NCBI RefSeq assembly: GCF_013177675.1
Contig: NZ_CP042652.1
Location: 806,001-870,000 of the forward strand
Source: Arcobacter acticola
GTDB taxonomy: Bacteria > Campylobacterota > Campylobacteria > Campylobacterales > Arcobacteraceae
Length of the DNA: 64,000 bases
Reading direction: 5' to 3'
The notes beneath the pieces were generated by a model that saw nothing but the letters and a program-made list of their open reading frames with translations, ran no database searches and was not told the origin of the DNA. Every line of letters starts with the position of its first letter. Within the stretch, counting starts at the first letter, position 1. The translations under genes and the position numbers were made by a program. Below, one piece after another: positions 53,310 to 63,363 of this stretch.

Positions 53310-54776
53310 ATGAAGTATAGTATAAGTTTAAAGTTTTCATTTTTAGTAGGTATTTTAACATTTGTTGTAGCAATATTGGTAGGATTTTATTCTAATACTG
53401 TATCTAATAAACAATTAGAGATAAATTCAGGTGAATCTTTAATAAAATTATCAAAAAGAGTTAATGATATTCTTGATAGAGAAATGTTAGAAAGATATAG
53501 AGAAATGAAATTTGCATCTTCCTTGCCCGTAATGACTAGTGAAAATAGTACTATAGAAGAAAAAAGAGAGTTTATACAAAAAATAAAAGATAATTATAAT
53601 CATCATGAATGGATTGGTTATGCTTTAGTAGATGGTACAGTTCAAGTTGGTACAAACGAATATCTAGAAGGAAAAAATGTAAAAGCTAGACCTTGGCATC
53701 CAAATGGCCTAGTGTCACCTTATATAGGAGATGTTCATGATGCACTACTTTTAGCAAAGCTTTTACCAAATAATAGTGGTGAAGCTATATACTTTTCTGA
53801 TGTTGCTTTTCCTGTTATTAGTAAAGAAGGAAAAACATTAGGTGTCTTATGTACTCATTTAACTTGGCAATGGACAAGAGATGTAATTAGAAGTATCCAA
53901 AAAGAACATGGTGTAGAAATTTTTCTATTATCAAAAGATGGATTGATTTTAGTTGGGCCTGAAAACACAGAAAGAACTAATATTTCAGAAGTTTCATCAA
54001 ATGTTGCACAATCATTTGAATCAGATAAAGCAAGTTATAAAATAATTGATTGGAATAATAATTTTGAATATCTTACTGCAAGTAGTGTAAGTAATGGGTT
54101 TGAAGAATATAAGGGTTTTTCATGGAAAGTAATAGTACGACAACCACTTGATGATGCATTTAGAATTGCTGAGCAAAACACAAGTACAATTTTATTAATT
54201 AGTATATTTTTAGGATTAATAGCAAGCATAATTGGTGTTTTTATTTCAAATATAATTTCTAAGCCACTTACAAAATTAAGTAAAATAGTTGATGATATTG
54301 CAAATAATAAAAAAGTAGAATTTCCACAAAAAGCTTCAAATGATGAAATAGGAAAACTACAAAATGCAATAAAAAATCTACATAAAAATTTACTTATTGA
54401 ATCAAATAGTAAAAGAAATGCTGAACTTAAAGTTGAATTATCTTTAAAAATATTTGAGCAATCCTTAGAAGGAATAATTATTACAGATGAAAATAATAAT
54501 ATTATTTTAATAAATAAAGCATTTAGTAAAATAACAGGTTATGAATTAAATGAAGTATATGGAAAGAATCCATCAATACTAGCTTCGAATTTACAAAATA
54601 AAGAGTTTTATAAAAATATGTGGAATGAAATAAAAGTAAATGAGAAGTGGAGTGGATATTTAAAAAATATTAAAAAAGATGGAACGATTTATGAAGAATA
54701 CTTGAAAATTAGTTCTTTGAAAAATGAAAATGGAGATATTATTAATTATCTTGCTACCTTTAGTAGTGAGTTTTAG
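53310..54776 (+). CDS. dCache-HAMP-PAS membrane sensor lacking an output domain
   Basis: The 488-residue protein has TM1 (about 9-29), a large double-Cache periplasmic domain (about 35-285; EWIGYALVDGTVQVG, FPVISKEGKTLGVLCTH), TM2 (about 296-318), HAMP (about 318-370) and one PAS (about 385-485; GIIITDENNNIILINKAFSKITGY). It stops right after the PAS at ATFSSEF, where homologues usually continue into GGDEF, kinase or MCP domains. It may be truncated or work with the adjoining kinase. A hairpin terminator begins at its stop codon. Confidence 0.85.
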   Translation: MKYSISLKFSFLVGILTFVVAILVGFYSNTVSNKQLEINSGESLIKLSKRVNDILDREMLERYREMKFASSLPVMTSENSTIEEKREFIQKIKDNYNHHEWIGYALVDGTVQVGTNEYLEGKNVKARPWHPNGLVSPYIGDVHDALLLAKLLPNNSGEAIYFSDVAFPVISKEGKTLGVLCTHLTWQWTRDVIRSIQKEHGVEIFLLSKDGLILVGPENTERTNISEVSSNVAQSFESDKASYKIIDWNNNFEYLTASSVSNGFEEYKGFSWKVIVRQPLDDAFRIAEQNTSTILLISIFLGLIASIIGVFISNIISKPLTKLSKIVDDIANNKKVEFPQKASNDEIGKLQNAIKNLHKNLLIESNSKRNAELKVELSLKIFEQSLEGIIITDENNNIILINKAFSKITGYELNEVYGKNPSILASNLQNKEFYKNMWNEIKVNEKWSGYLKNIKKDGTIYEEYLKISSLKNENGDIINYLATFSSEF

Positions 54777-54795
54777 AAGAAAAGTCTTCTAAAAC
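54770..54795 (+). terminator. Hairpin terminator after the dCache-PAS gene
   Basis: A perfect 11-bp stem (GTTTTAGAAGA / TCTTCTAAAAC) with an AAAG loop overlaps the stop codon and is followed by TTTTA. It also lies at the end of the convergent permease gene. Confidence 0.75.
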
Positions 54796-54800
54796 TTTTA

Positions 54801-55592
54801 TTATTTAATCTTTTTTTCTAAGCTCTTAGTATAGTATGAAATAGGATAAGTTAAGATTAAATATCCAATAGCAAGAGGAATATAACTCTCTAATGTTGAG
54901 TAAGTGATTGCATCAACTTCTTGAGCATTCATTGTAAATTCACTAATAGCAATTATTGATAATAATGAAGAGTCTTTTATAATTGAGGCAAACTGCCCCG
55001 TAAGTGCGGGAAGCATTCTTTTAAAAGCTTGAGGGAAGATGATATAACGATACATTTGATAGTTAGACATTCCTAAACTTAATGATGTTTCAAACTGCTC
55101 TTTTTCTATTGATTCAATAGCTGCTCTTATAATTTCACATACATAAGCTCCTGAAAAAATAGCCAAAATACAAGTTCCTACAATATATCTATTTTCAAAA
55201 CCTAAATTATTTGCAAATACATAAAAGAAAATCAGTATTTGTACAAGTAATGGTGTACCTCTTATAATCTCTATATAAAATCTAGCAAAGAATCTTAATA
55301 TTATTAATTTTGAATTTTGAGCATAAGCAAAAAATAATCCAATCAAGAAACTTAATATTAGTGCAAAAAAAGAAATTATTACAGTCATAAAAAAACCATT
55401 TATAAATTTTTGTTTGTACTCATATACATGGGCCCAGTTAAAATTGTAAGTCATACTTGAAAACATAATATAAATAGATGAACAGATTAAAATAGAGATT
55501 AATAAAAAATTAAAAAAATAAACCCTTTTTGATAAAGGATTTATTTTCTTGAAGTCTAATTCATGAATGAAGTATTTTTTTAAATTAAATAT
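54801..55592 (-). CDS. Amino-acid ABC transporter permease with a probable non-AUG start
   Basis: The permease (HisM/GlnP type) has the core from FNWAHVYEYKQKFINGFF through EIIRGTPLLVQILIFFYVF and the EAA loop EQFETSLSLGMSNYQMY. The first ATG (55466) lacks a ribosome site. Upstream the same frame stays open for 43 codons to ATT/ATA at 55595/55592 and encodes a plausible basic leader plus a TM (KRVYFFNFLLISILICSSIYI). AGGA stands 7 bases before ATA. The frame is the same as that of the binding-protein gene, whose TAG is 9 bases away. No ATPase gene follows. Confidence 0.75.
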   Translation of the reverse strand: MFNLKKYFIHELDFKKINPLSKRVYFFNFLLISILICSSIYIMFSSMTYNFNWAHVYEYKQKFINGFFMTVIISFFALILSFLIGLFFAYAQNSKLIILRFFARFYIEIIRGTPLLVQILIFFYVFANNLGFENRYIVGTCILAIFSGAYVCEIIRAAIESIEKEQFETSLSLGMSNYQMYRYIIFPQAFKRMLPALTGQFASIIKDSSLLSIIAISEFTMNAQEVDAITYSTLESYIPLAIGYLILTYPISYYTKSLEKKIK

Positions 55593-55601
55593 AATTTTAT
55601 C

Positions 55602-56417
55602 CTAAAAGAAAAATGGAATATTTAATTCATCAAAAGTTGCTTTTGCATCTTTTAAATGAGTTTGTGCAAAAGTTGCAAATGTACCATCTGCTTTTGCTTT
55701 TGTAATAAATTCATTAACCTGATCTTTTAAAGGATCATTTTGTCTAAGTGCAACTCCCCAGTATTCAAAATCTTTTTGAAATGGTTTTAAAAGTGCTACT
55801 GTTGTATCTTTATGTTGAGCATAATTTTTATAAATTGTTAACTGATCATACAAAAATCCATCAGCTTTTCCTTGAACAACTTCTAAAACACAAGCATTTT
55901 CTTTATCAAATACTAAAATTTCAGCATTTTTTAGATTTTCTGTTGCATAAATATGTCCAGTTGAGCCTTTTTTAACAGCAATTTTTTTACCTGCAACATT
56001 TAAATCATCAATAGAATTTACATTTGATTCTTTATTTGCAAGTATAGCTAGTGCTGTTTGTGCATAGGGAATAGAAAAATCAATAGATTTTTTTCTTTCA
56101 TCTGTAATTGTCATTGAAGAGATAATTAAATCAATTTTTCCAGTTTTAAGTGATGGAATTAATCCACTCCATGCTGTATTTTCAATAACAACTTCTTTTC
56201 CTAAATAATCACCGAGTTTTTTAGCAAAATCAACTGACACCCCTTGTGGATTCCCATCTTTATCGCTCATCTCAAATGGAGGATAAGCTAATTCCATGCC
56301 TACTTTTAATACTTGTTTCTCTTCTTTTTTCTCACTTTTTATTTCTGATTTATTGTCACATGCAACAAAGAATAGAGATAAGAAAGTAAGTGTAATAATT
56401 GAAATAATTTTTTTCAT
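55602..56417 (-). CDS. Amino-acid ABC transporter substrate-binding lipoprotein
   Basis: The 271-residue protein has a signal ending FFVAC (lipobox, Cys20) and an SBP_bac_3 fold. Its motifs are GMELAYPPFEMSDKDGNPQG, VSVDFAKKLGDYLGK, SSMTITDERKKSIDFSIPYA and the hinge GSTGHIYATENLK. It binds a polar or basic amino acid and feeds the permease encoded next. The gene is the first of the two-gene cluster, with AGAAGGT before the ATG. It is divergent from nifS. Confidence 0.9.
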   Translation of the reverse strand: MKKIISIITLTFLSLFFVACDNKSEIKSEKKEEKQVLKVGMELAYPPFEMSDKDGNPQGVSVDFAKKLGDYLGKEVVIENTAWSGLIPSLKTGKIDLIISSMTITDERKKSIDFSIPYAQTALAILANKESNVNSIDDLNVAGKKIAVKKGSTGHIYATENLKNAEILVFDKENACVLEVVQGKADGFLYDQLTIYKNYAQHKDTTVALLKPFQKDFEYWGVALRQNDPLKDQVNEFITKAKADGTFATFAQTHLKDAKATFDELNIPFFF

Positions 56418-57916
<1,499 letters not shown>

Positions 57917-57949
57917 TAAAAAATAAGAATAATTTAAAAGGAAAATTTC

Positions 57950-58930
57950 ATGGCAAAAAATAGTTTAATTAGTGGATCTATTTGGGATGAATACTCAAAT
58001 CAAGTAGTAAATAGAATGAATAACCCATCTCACCAAGGTGAAATCACAGAAGAAAGAGCAGCAGCACTTGGAGCAAAACTAATTGTTGCAGACTTTGGAG
58101 CTGAATCATGTGGTGATGCTGTAAGATTATATTGGGCAGTTGATGAAGCTAATGATAAAATCTTAGAGTCAAAATTCAAATCTTTTGGTTGTGGTACTGC
58201 TATCGCATCTTCTGATGTTATGGCTGAACTTTGTATTGGTAAAACAGTTGATGAAGCTGTAAAAATTACAAATATTGATGTTGAAAAAGCATTAAGAGAT
58301 AATCCAGAAACTCCAGCCGTTCCACCTCAAAAAATGCACTGTTCAGTTATGGCTTATGATGTTATTAAAAAAGCAGCAGCTGAGTACAAAGGTGTTGATA
58401 TGGAATCTTTTGAAACTGAAGTAATCGTTTGTGAATGTGCAAGGGTTTCATTAGGAACAATTAGAGAAGTTATTAGAATCAATGACTTAACTACTGTTGA
58501 GCAAATTACTGATTATACAAAAGCAGGTGCTTTTTGTAAATCATGTATCAAGCCAGGTGGACATGAAGAAAAAGAGTACTACCTTGTTGATATTTTAAAA
58601 GATGTAAGAGCTGAAATGTCAGAAGAAAAAATGAAAACAGCAGCTGATGCAAGTGCTAGCGGAACATTATCATTTGATAAAATGACTTTAGTTCAAAGAA
58701 TTAAAGCAATTGATTCTGTATTAGATTCTGATATTAGACCAATGCTTGTAATGGATGGTGGAAATATGGAAATTATTGATATTAAAGAAAATTTACCACA
58801 TTATGATTTATATATCAGATACTTAGGTTCATGTTCAGGATGTTCGTCAGGATCTACTGGAACTTTATATGCAATCGAATCTGTATTACAACAAAAAATT
58901 GATGAAAACTTAAGAGTTTTACCAATTTAA
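57950..58930 (+). CDS. nifU: Modular Fe-S scaffold NifU
   Basis: The 326-residue scaffold has three domains. The N-terminal IscU-like part (about 1-130) has SFGCGTAIASSDVMAELCIG and the Cys in MHCSVMAYD. The central [2Fe-2S] part (about 150-205) has VICECARVSLGTI (CxC) and GAFCKSCIKPGG (CxxC). The C-terminal NFU domain (about 245-326) has GCSSGSTGTLYAIE. It receives sulfur from NifS and hands clusters to apoproteins. The order nifS-nifU matches Campylobacterota. Confidence 0.96.
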   Translation: MAKNSLISGSIWDEYSNQVVNRMNNPSHQGEITEERAAALGAKLIVADFGAESCGDAVRLYWAVDEANDKILESKFKSFGCGTAIASSDVMAELCIGKTVDEAVKITNIDVEKALRDNPETPAVPPQKMHCSVMAYDVIKKAAAEYKGVDMESFETEVIVCECARVSLGTIREVIRINDLTTVEQITDYTKAGAFCKSCIKPGGHEEKEYYLVDILKDVRAEMSEEKMKTAADASASGTLSFDKMTLVQRIKAIDSVLDSDIRPMLVMDGGNMEIIDIKENLPHYDLYIRYLGSCSGCSSGSTGTLYAIESVLQQKIDENLRVLPI

Positions 58931-58956
58931 TTTTTTAGAATTTTAGAGATTTTTTT

Positions 58957-58988
58957 AAAAGGGACTTGACAAAAGACAAGTCCCTTTT
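58957..58988 (+). terminator. Terminator of nifS-nifU
   Basis: A perfect 12-bp stem (AAAAGGGACTTG / CAAGTCCCTTTT) with an 8-base loop and T-run lies 27 bases after the nifU stop. Confidence 0.9.
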
Positions 58989-59232
58989 TTTGTTTTTGTA
59001 GCATTTAGATAGGTAAAATTCCAAGAGTTTTTGCTAAATGAGTAAAGTGAAAAATCCCCTTTTATTTTCTTCAATCCTTGACTGAAACGAGTTTCAGTTT
59101 CTTAAAAAATCACTGAAATACAAAACTTGTTTTGTACTAAATAAAACTAACAAAGAATAACAAATTGCAATATTTTTAACTTTCAATCAAAAAAAAATAT
59201 ATAATTTTCTTATAAACTTAAAAGGCTAAAAA
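58989..59232 (+). other. Leader region before the RhuM-like gene, with two palindromes
   Basis: About 240 bases without an ORF. ACTGAAAC GA GTTTCAGT (59081-59098) and TACAAAAC TT GTTTTGTA (59119-59136) are both perfect 8+2+8 palindromes, 38 bases apart centre to centre. The rest is AT-rich with AAAAGG before the start codon. The palindromes may be operators for the RhuM-like gene. Confidence 0.55.
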
Positions 59233-60084
59233 ATGCAAAAAAATAAATCTAATTTAGTGATTTATAGTGATGGAGAACTTGAATTAAAAATATCTGTAAC
59301 TGATGAAACTATATGGCTTACTCAAGCTCAATTAAGTGATATTTTTGAAAAAGACCAAAGTGTTATTAGTAGGCATATCAATAATATTTTTAAAGATAAT
59401 GAAGTAGATGAAAAAAGCAATATGCAAAAAATGCATATTGCAAATTCTGATAAACCAGTAAGTTTTTATAGTTTAGATATTGTTTTAGCTGTAGGATATA
59501 GAACAAACTCTTCAAAAGCTATTAAATTTCGTCAATGGGCAACATCTGTATTAAAAAATTATATTCAAAATGGCTATGTTATAAATAGTGATAAAATTAC
59601 AAATGATAGATTTGTATCATTAGAAAATGAATTAATACTTTTAAAATCAAAAGTAGAAAATATTTCAAATTCACTTGAAAACAAAACTCTAAAACCAAAA
59701 CAAGGAATATTTTACAACGGGCAAATTTTTGATGCTTATGTTTTTATCAATGATTTATTTAAAATAGCACTTGATGAAATAATTTTAATAGATAACTATA
59801 TAGATGAAACAGTATTTACTCTTTTTTCAAAATACCCAAATATTAAAATCAAAATCTATACAAAAATTATTTCAAAACAATTAAAGTTGGATTTACAAAA
59901 ATACAAAACTCAATATCAAAATATAGAACTACTAGAATTTAAAAACTCTCACGATAGATTTTTGATACTTGATAAAAAAGAGATTTATCACATTGGAGCT
60001 AGTCTTAAAGACTTGGGCAAAAAATGGTTTGCTTTTTCAAAGTTTGACATAGAAAATTTTGATATTTTAAAAAGACTAAATTAA
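59233..60084 (+). CDS. RhuM-like protein with C-terminal PLD-like motif
   Basis: The 283-residue protein has an N-terminal RhuM-type domain: VTDETIWLTQAQLSDIFEKD with VISRHINNIFKDNEVDE, an HTH-like region, then PVSFYSLDIVLAVGYRTNS and FRQWATSVLKNYIQNGYVIN. A short coiled coil (about 130-155) links to a C-terminal domain with IDNYIDETVF and HDRFLILD, an HxRx4D version of the PLD HKD motif (His240, Arg242, Asp247), followed by YHIGASLKDLGKKWFAF. Such fusions are seen as accessory genes in mobile and defence islands. Arg in place of the catalytic Lys may lower nuclease activity. Confidence 0.85.
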   Translation: MQKNKSNLVIYSDGELELKISVTDETIWLTQAQLSDIFEKDQSVISRHINNIFKDNEVDEKSNMQKMHIANSDKPVSFYSLDIVLAVGYRTNSSKAIKFRQWATSVLKNYIQNGYVINSDKITNDRFVSLENELILLKSKVENISNSLENKTLKPKQGIFYNGQIFDAYVFINDLFKIALDEIILIDNYIDETVFTLFSKYPNIKIKIYTKIISKQLKLDLQKYKTQYQNIELLEFKNSHDRFLILDKKEIYHIGASLKDLGKKWFAFSKFDIENFDILKRLN

Positions 60085-60189
60085 ATTATAAAAATTTATA
60101 AAATGAAAGAACTTACAAAAATTAATATCGCTATAAAGCACACTTTGTTACAATTCAACTCTTTCAAATCTTCATAAAATCGGAAATCA

Positions 60190-62577
60190 GTGGAAATACC
60201 AAAAATCAAAGAACTTTGTCATTCTCAATCACTTTATTATTATGATTATGTAAAAAGATATAGTGAACATAATGGAAAAACAATTGAAAAAGTTCACTCA
60301 ATCTCTTTTCAAGAGGGAAGTTCTCCACTGTTGTTTGAGATAAAACTTGAAAAACCTATTTTTGATTTTGAAAAAACTTATTATAAAAATAATCTTACAA
60401 ATGAGTATTATTTTAATAAAAGAGATATTTTGATAAAAGAGTATGATGAGAAAAATAGATTACTATATATTCAAATTTTAAGAGAAGATATAAATCTAAA
60501 AGAGTTAAATAGTGATGATTTTTTTGTAGTTACTGATTTACTTTTTTTAATAAACAATTTAATAGAGTGGTATGATAAAAATGCTTTGGAATTAAATTTT
60601 TCAACTAAAATTCCTTGTATTCAAAATCCAAATCTAGATATTTGTGTTGATACTATTTTAAATGCAAATCAAAAAGATGCTGTAAATGCTATCTTTCAAA
60701 ACACATACTCATATATTTGGGGACCTCCTGGAACTGGAAAAACAAAAGCTGTTTTATCGTGCAGTGTATTAAACTATATATTTGAAGATAAAAAAGTATT
60801 AATAGTAGCTCCCACAAATGTAGCATTAGAACAAATACTTCTGGGTGTTTTAGACCATACTGAAAAACTGCAAATTCCAAATGAAAAGATTCTTAGATTT
60901 GGAATTCCCTCAAAAGATTTTTTTGATAAATATCCCCAAACTTGTGAAATAAGAGGTTTCGAAAAAGTTCTTGAAAGTCTTGAAAATCAGATTAAAATCA
61001 TAAAAAGAGTAATGAAGTATAGAGAAGGGAAACTAATATTTGCAGATTTAGAGCAAATAAATAGTTTCTTTTCTATTTTAGAAGAGAATAAAGAAAAGAT
61101 AAAAAAAGAAGAAGAAAAAATAGAATATTTTCAACCTTTGATAAATCTTCTAACTCAAACTTTGAAATCCTATCATTTTGCCAATAATTCAAAGATAATA
61201 AAAGAGGCCATAAAAAAAAGAGAAAATTCTTTTTGTGTGAATTATGATGAAAAACTAATTGAAGAGAATAGTTTAAAAGAAGTTATAAATATAGATTGTA
61301 TAAGAGCGCAAATACAAATACATGAAAGAATAATTGATAATTTAAATAAAAAGAATATTCAAATTTTATTCCAATCAAAAGAGTTAATAAAAAGTGAAAA
61401 AATTTATAATGAAATATTTAAAGATTTAACAAATGAAAATATAGATGAAAAAAGAGTTTTACTAAATAATAAAATCTCACAATTAAATTTATGGTGCAAA
61501 ACAAATCAAGAAAAGCTAAAAGAACTAACAAAAAATTTGAATGATAATCTAATCAATGAAGCCTTAGATGAACATCATAAAAACTTTGATGAAAAAAAGT
61601 TAAATATTGTACTAGATGAATTGATAAATGATAGAAACTCTATATTAGAAAAAAGTACAAAAGAAAGAATTAAATATTCACAAATCTTAGCTATGACAAT
61701 TGATGCTTTTATTCAATATACATTAAAAGATAAAATAGAAGTTGATCATATTTTTTGTGATGAAGCAGGATATATGTCAAATATAAAAGCTTTGACTCTA
61801 TTTAAAAATGATTGTCCTATTACTTTTTTAGGTGATCATATGCAACTTCCTCCTGTTAGTGAAGTAAAAAATGATGATTTAAATGCTCTTAAAAAAAGTT
61901 TTTTATATTCTCAATCATCTTTATTTTTTGAAAGTGTATTTTTAAAAAAAGATGAAGATGAATTATATGATGAGTTTTTAAATTTAAACTTACCAAAGTA
62001 TGAAAGAAGTGTTCAAGTAAATCTTAAATACACCCATAGGTTTGGAATAAATCTAGCTAGGGTTTTAGATAAGTTTGTATATAAATTTGGTTTTGAATCC
62101 GCACTAAATATTGATACTCAAATGATATTTATAAACAGTAATTCAAATGTAGATGTAGCAATAGAGCGTTCAAGTAAAGAAGAAGCACTAATCATAAAAG
62201 AGTTAGTAAAAAAATTTGAAGGAAAATCTTTTGCTATTTTAACACCATATAAAAAACAAGTGAAAGTATTAAAAGAAGTTTTAGGAAGAAAATATTTTGA
62301 AAATATTATGACCATTCATAAATCTCAAGGAAGTGAATGGGATAATGTTATTTTTTCTGTTGTTGATGATTCAAATTTTGGAAAAAGAAAAATGTTTTTT
62401 ACAAACTCTTTAAATCATAATTTCAAAAGTTTAAATCTAATAAATACAGTTGTAAGTAGAGCAAAAAAAAGATTAATTATTGTTGCAAATGAAGAGTTTT
62501 GGATAGAACAAAAGGAGTCACAATTAATAGGAAATTTAATAAATATATGTAAAAAGTTAGTTTATAAATATACATAA
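60190..62577 (+). CDS. Upf1-like superfamily 1 helicase
   Basis: The 795-residue ATPase has SF1 helicase motifs in order: Walker A GPPGTGKTK (178-186), motif Ia-like APTNVALEQILLGVL, Walker B FCDEAGYM (Asp524, Glu525), motif III FLGDHMQLPPV, motif IV/V YTHRFGINLA and TIHKSQGSEWDNV, and motif VI VVSRAKKRLIIV. A coiled-coil-rich insert lies at about 260-500. The N-terminal ~150 residues are not recognised. The start is GTG. It follows the RhuM-like gene by 105 bases in the same direction. Upf1-type helicases act on RNA or DNA; a defence role is inferred from context. Confidence 0.88.
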   Translation: MEIPKIKELCHSQSLYYYDYVKRYSEHNGKTIEKVHSISFQEGSSPLLFEIKLEKPIFDFEKTYYKNNLTNEYYFNKRDILIKEYDEKNRLLYIQILREDINLKELNSDDFFVVTDLLFLINNLIEWYDKNALELNFSTKIPCIQNPNLDICVDTILNANQKDAVNAIFQNTYSYIWGPPGTGKTKAVLSCSVLNYIFEDKKVLIVAPTNVALEQILLGVLDHTEKLQIPNEKILRFGIPSKDFFDKYPQTCEIRGFEKVLESLENQIKIIKRVMKYREGKLIFADLEQINSFFSILEENKEKIKKEEEKIEYFQPLINLLTQTLKSYHFANNSKIIKEAIKKRENSFCVNYDEKLIEENSLKEVINIDCIRAQIQIHERIIDNLNKKNIQILFQSKELIKSEKIYNEIFKDLTNENIDEKRVLLNNKISQLNLWCKTNQEKLKELTKNLNDNLINEALDEHHKNFDEKKLNIVLDELINDRNSILEKSTKERIKYSQILAMTIDAFIQYTLKDKIEVDHIFCDEAGYMSNIKALTLFKNDCPITFLGDHMQLPPVSEVKNDDLNALKKSFLYSQSSLFFESVFLKKDEDELYDEFLNLNLPKYERSVQVNLKYTHRFGINLARVLDKFVYKFGFESALNIDTQMIFINSNSNVDVAIERSSKEEALIIKELVKKFEGKSFAILTPYKKQVKVLKEVLGRKYFENIMTIHKSQGSEWDNVIFSVVDDSNFGKRKMFFTNSLNHNFKSLNLINTVVSRAKKRLIIVANEEFWIEQKESQLIGNLINICKKLVYKYT

Positions 62578-62638
62578 TCATAATTTTGTTATATAATTTA
62601 TTTAATGACTATTTAAATGATATAAAAAGAGGATTATC

Positions 62639-63271
62639 ATGTTTACCGTGTATAATAATGGAAACGTTGGTTTTAGAAGTACAGCTGATAATTTATATGA
62701 ACTTAAAAATATTGATGAATTATCTCCTGCAAGATTAAAACCAGATGAAGGTTTCATTCAACAATTTAATAATAAAAAAGATCAAGGTGAAAAGAAATCA
62801 AGTGAAAATGCTATTTCAGAATACAAAAAAATGGCAAATATTGATACCCTTGAGCCTGTATATGAAGTAAAAGATATAATGACAAGAAATTGCATTTATA
62901 TAGATAATGAATCAACAATAAAAGATGCTTATGATTCTTTAAAAGAGTTAGATATTAATCAAATGCCAGTTGTTTCTTTTGGGAAGAAAATTACTGCGAT
63001 GATAAATAAAGAACAAATCTTAAATCTTTTAATGAATGATATAGAAAATAGTAAAAATATTTTAAAGAAAAAGCTAAATGATGTATATTTAGATGAAGTT
63101 ATAACAGCTAATCCAATTTCAGATATTAGAAGAGTTGCAAAAGTAATGATTGATTTAAAATTAGATGCGATTCCAATTGTTGATGAAAATGATATTTTGC
63201 ATGGAATTGTTTCTAAAACAGATATTATTAAAGCTATCTCTCATATTCCACATTTTCAACTTTGGTCATAA
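62639..63271 (+). CDS. CBS-domain pair protein
   Basis: The 210-residue cytoplasmic protein has an unusual N-terminal ~80 residues (MFTVYNNGNVGFRSTADNLYEL) and two CBS motifs (about 78-135 and 145-205; VKDIMTRNCIYIDNESTIKDA, ISDIRRVAKVMIDLKLDAIPIV, DENDILHGIVSKTDIIK). CBS pairs bind adenosyl compounds and often act as energy-state switches. No catalytic or membrane domain is attached. An AGAGGA ribosome site is clear. The partner is unknown. Confidence 0.88.
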   Translation: MFTVYNNGNVGFRSTADNLYELKNIDELSPARLKPDEGFIQQFNNKKDQGEKKSSENAISEYKKMANIDTLEPVYEVKDIMTRNCIYIDNESTIKDAYDSLKELDINQMPVVSFGKKITAMINKEQILNLLMNDIENSKNILKKKLNDVYLDEVITANPISDIRRVAKVMIDLKLDAIPIVDENDILHGIVSKTDIIKAISHIPHFQLWS

Positions 63272-63363
63272 ACTATAAAGAAAAGATATCTTGCTTTTAT
63301 ACAATTATTATAAAATTTTTATATAACTTTCAGATATAATTCCAAAAAAAATAAAGAGTATAA

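Noticed and set aside
54838-54848. Another AAATAGGATAA match to the suf operator half-site
   Set aside because: It lies inside the coding 3' end of the ABC permease, far from any promoter, and has no second arm.
63283-63296. AAGATATCTT palindrome after the CBS gene
   Set aside because: It is a 10-bp AT-rich palindrome without a T-run or repeats elsewhere, which is expected by chance at this base composition.
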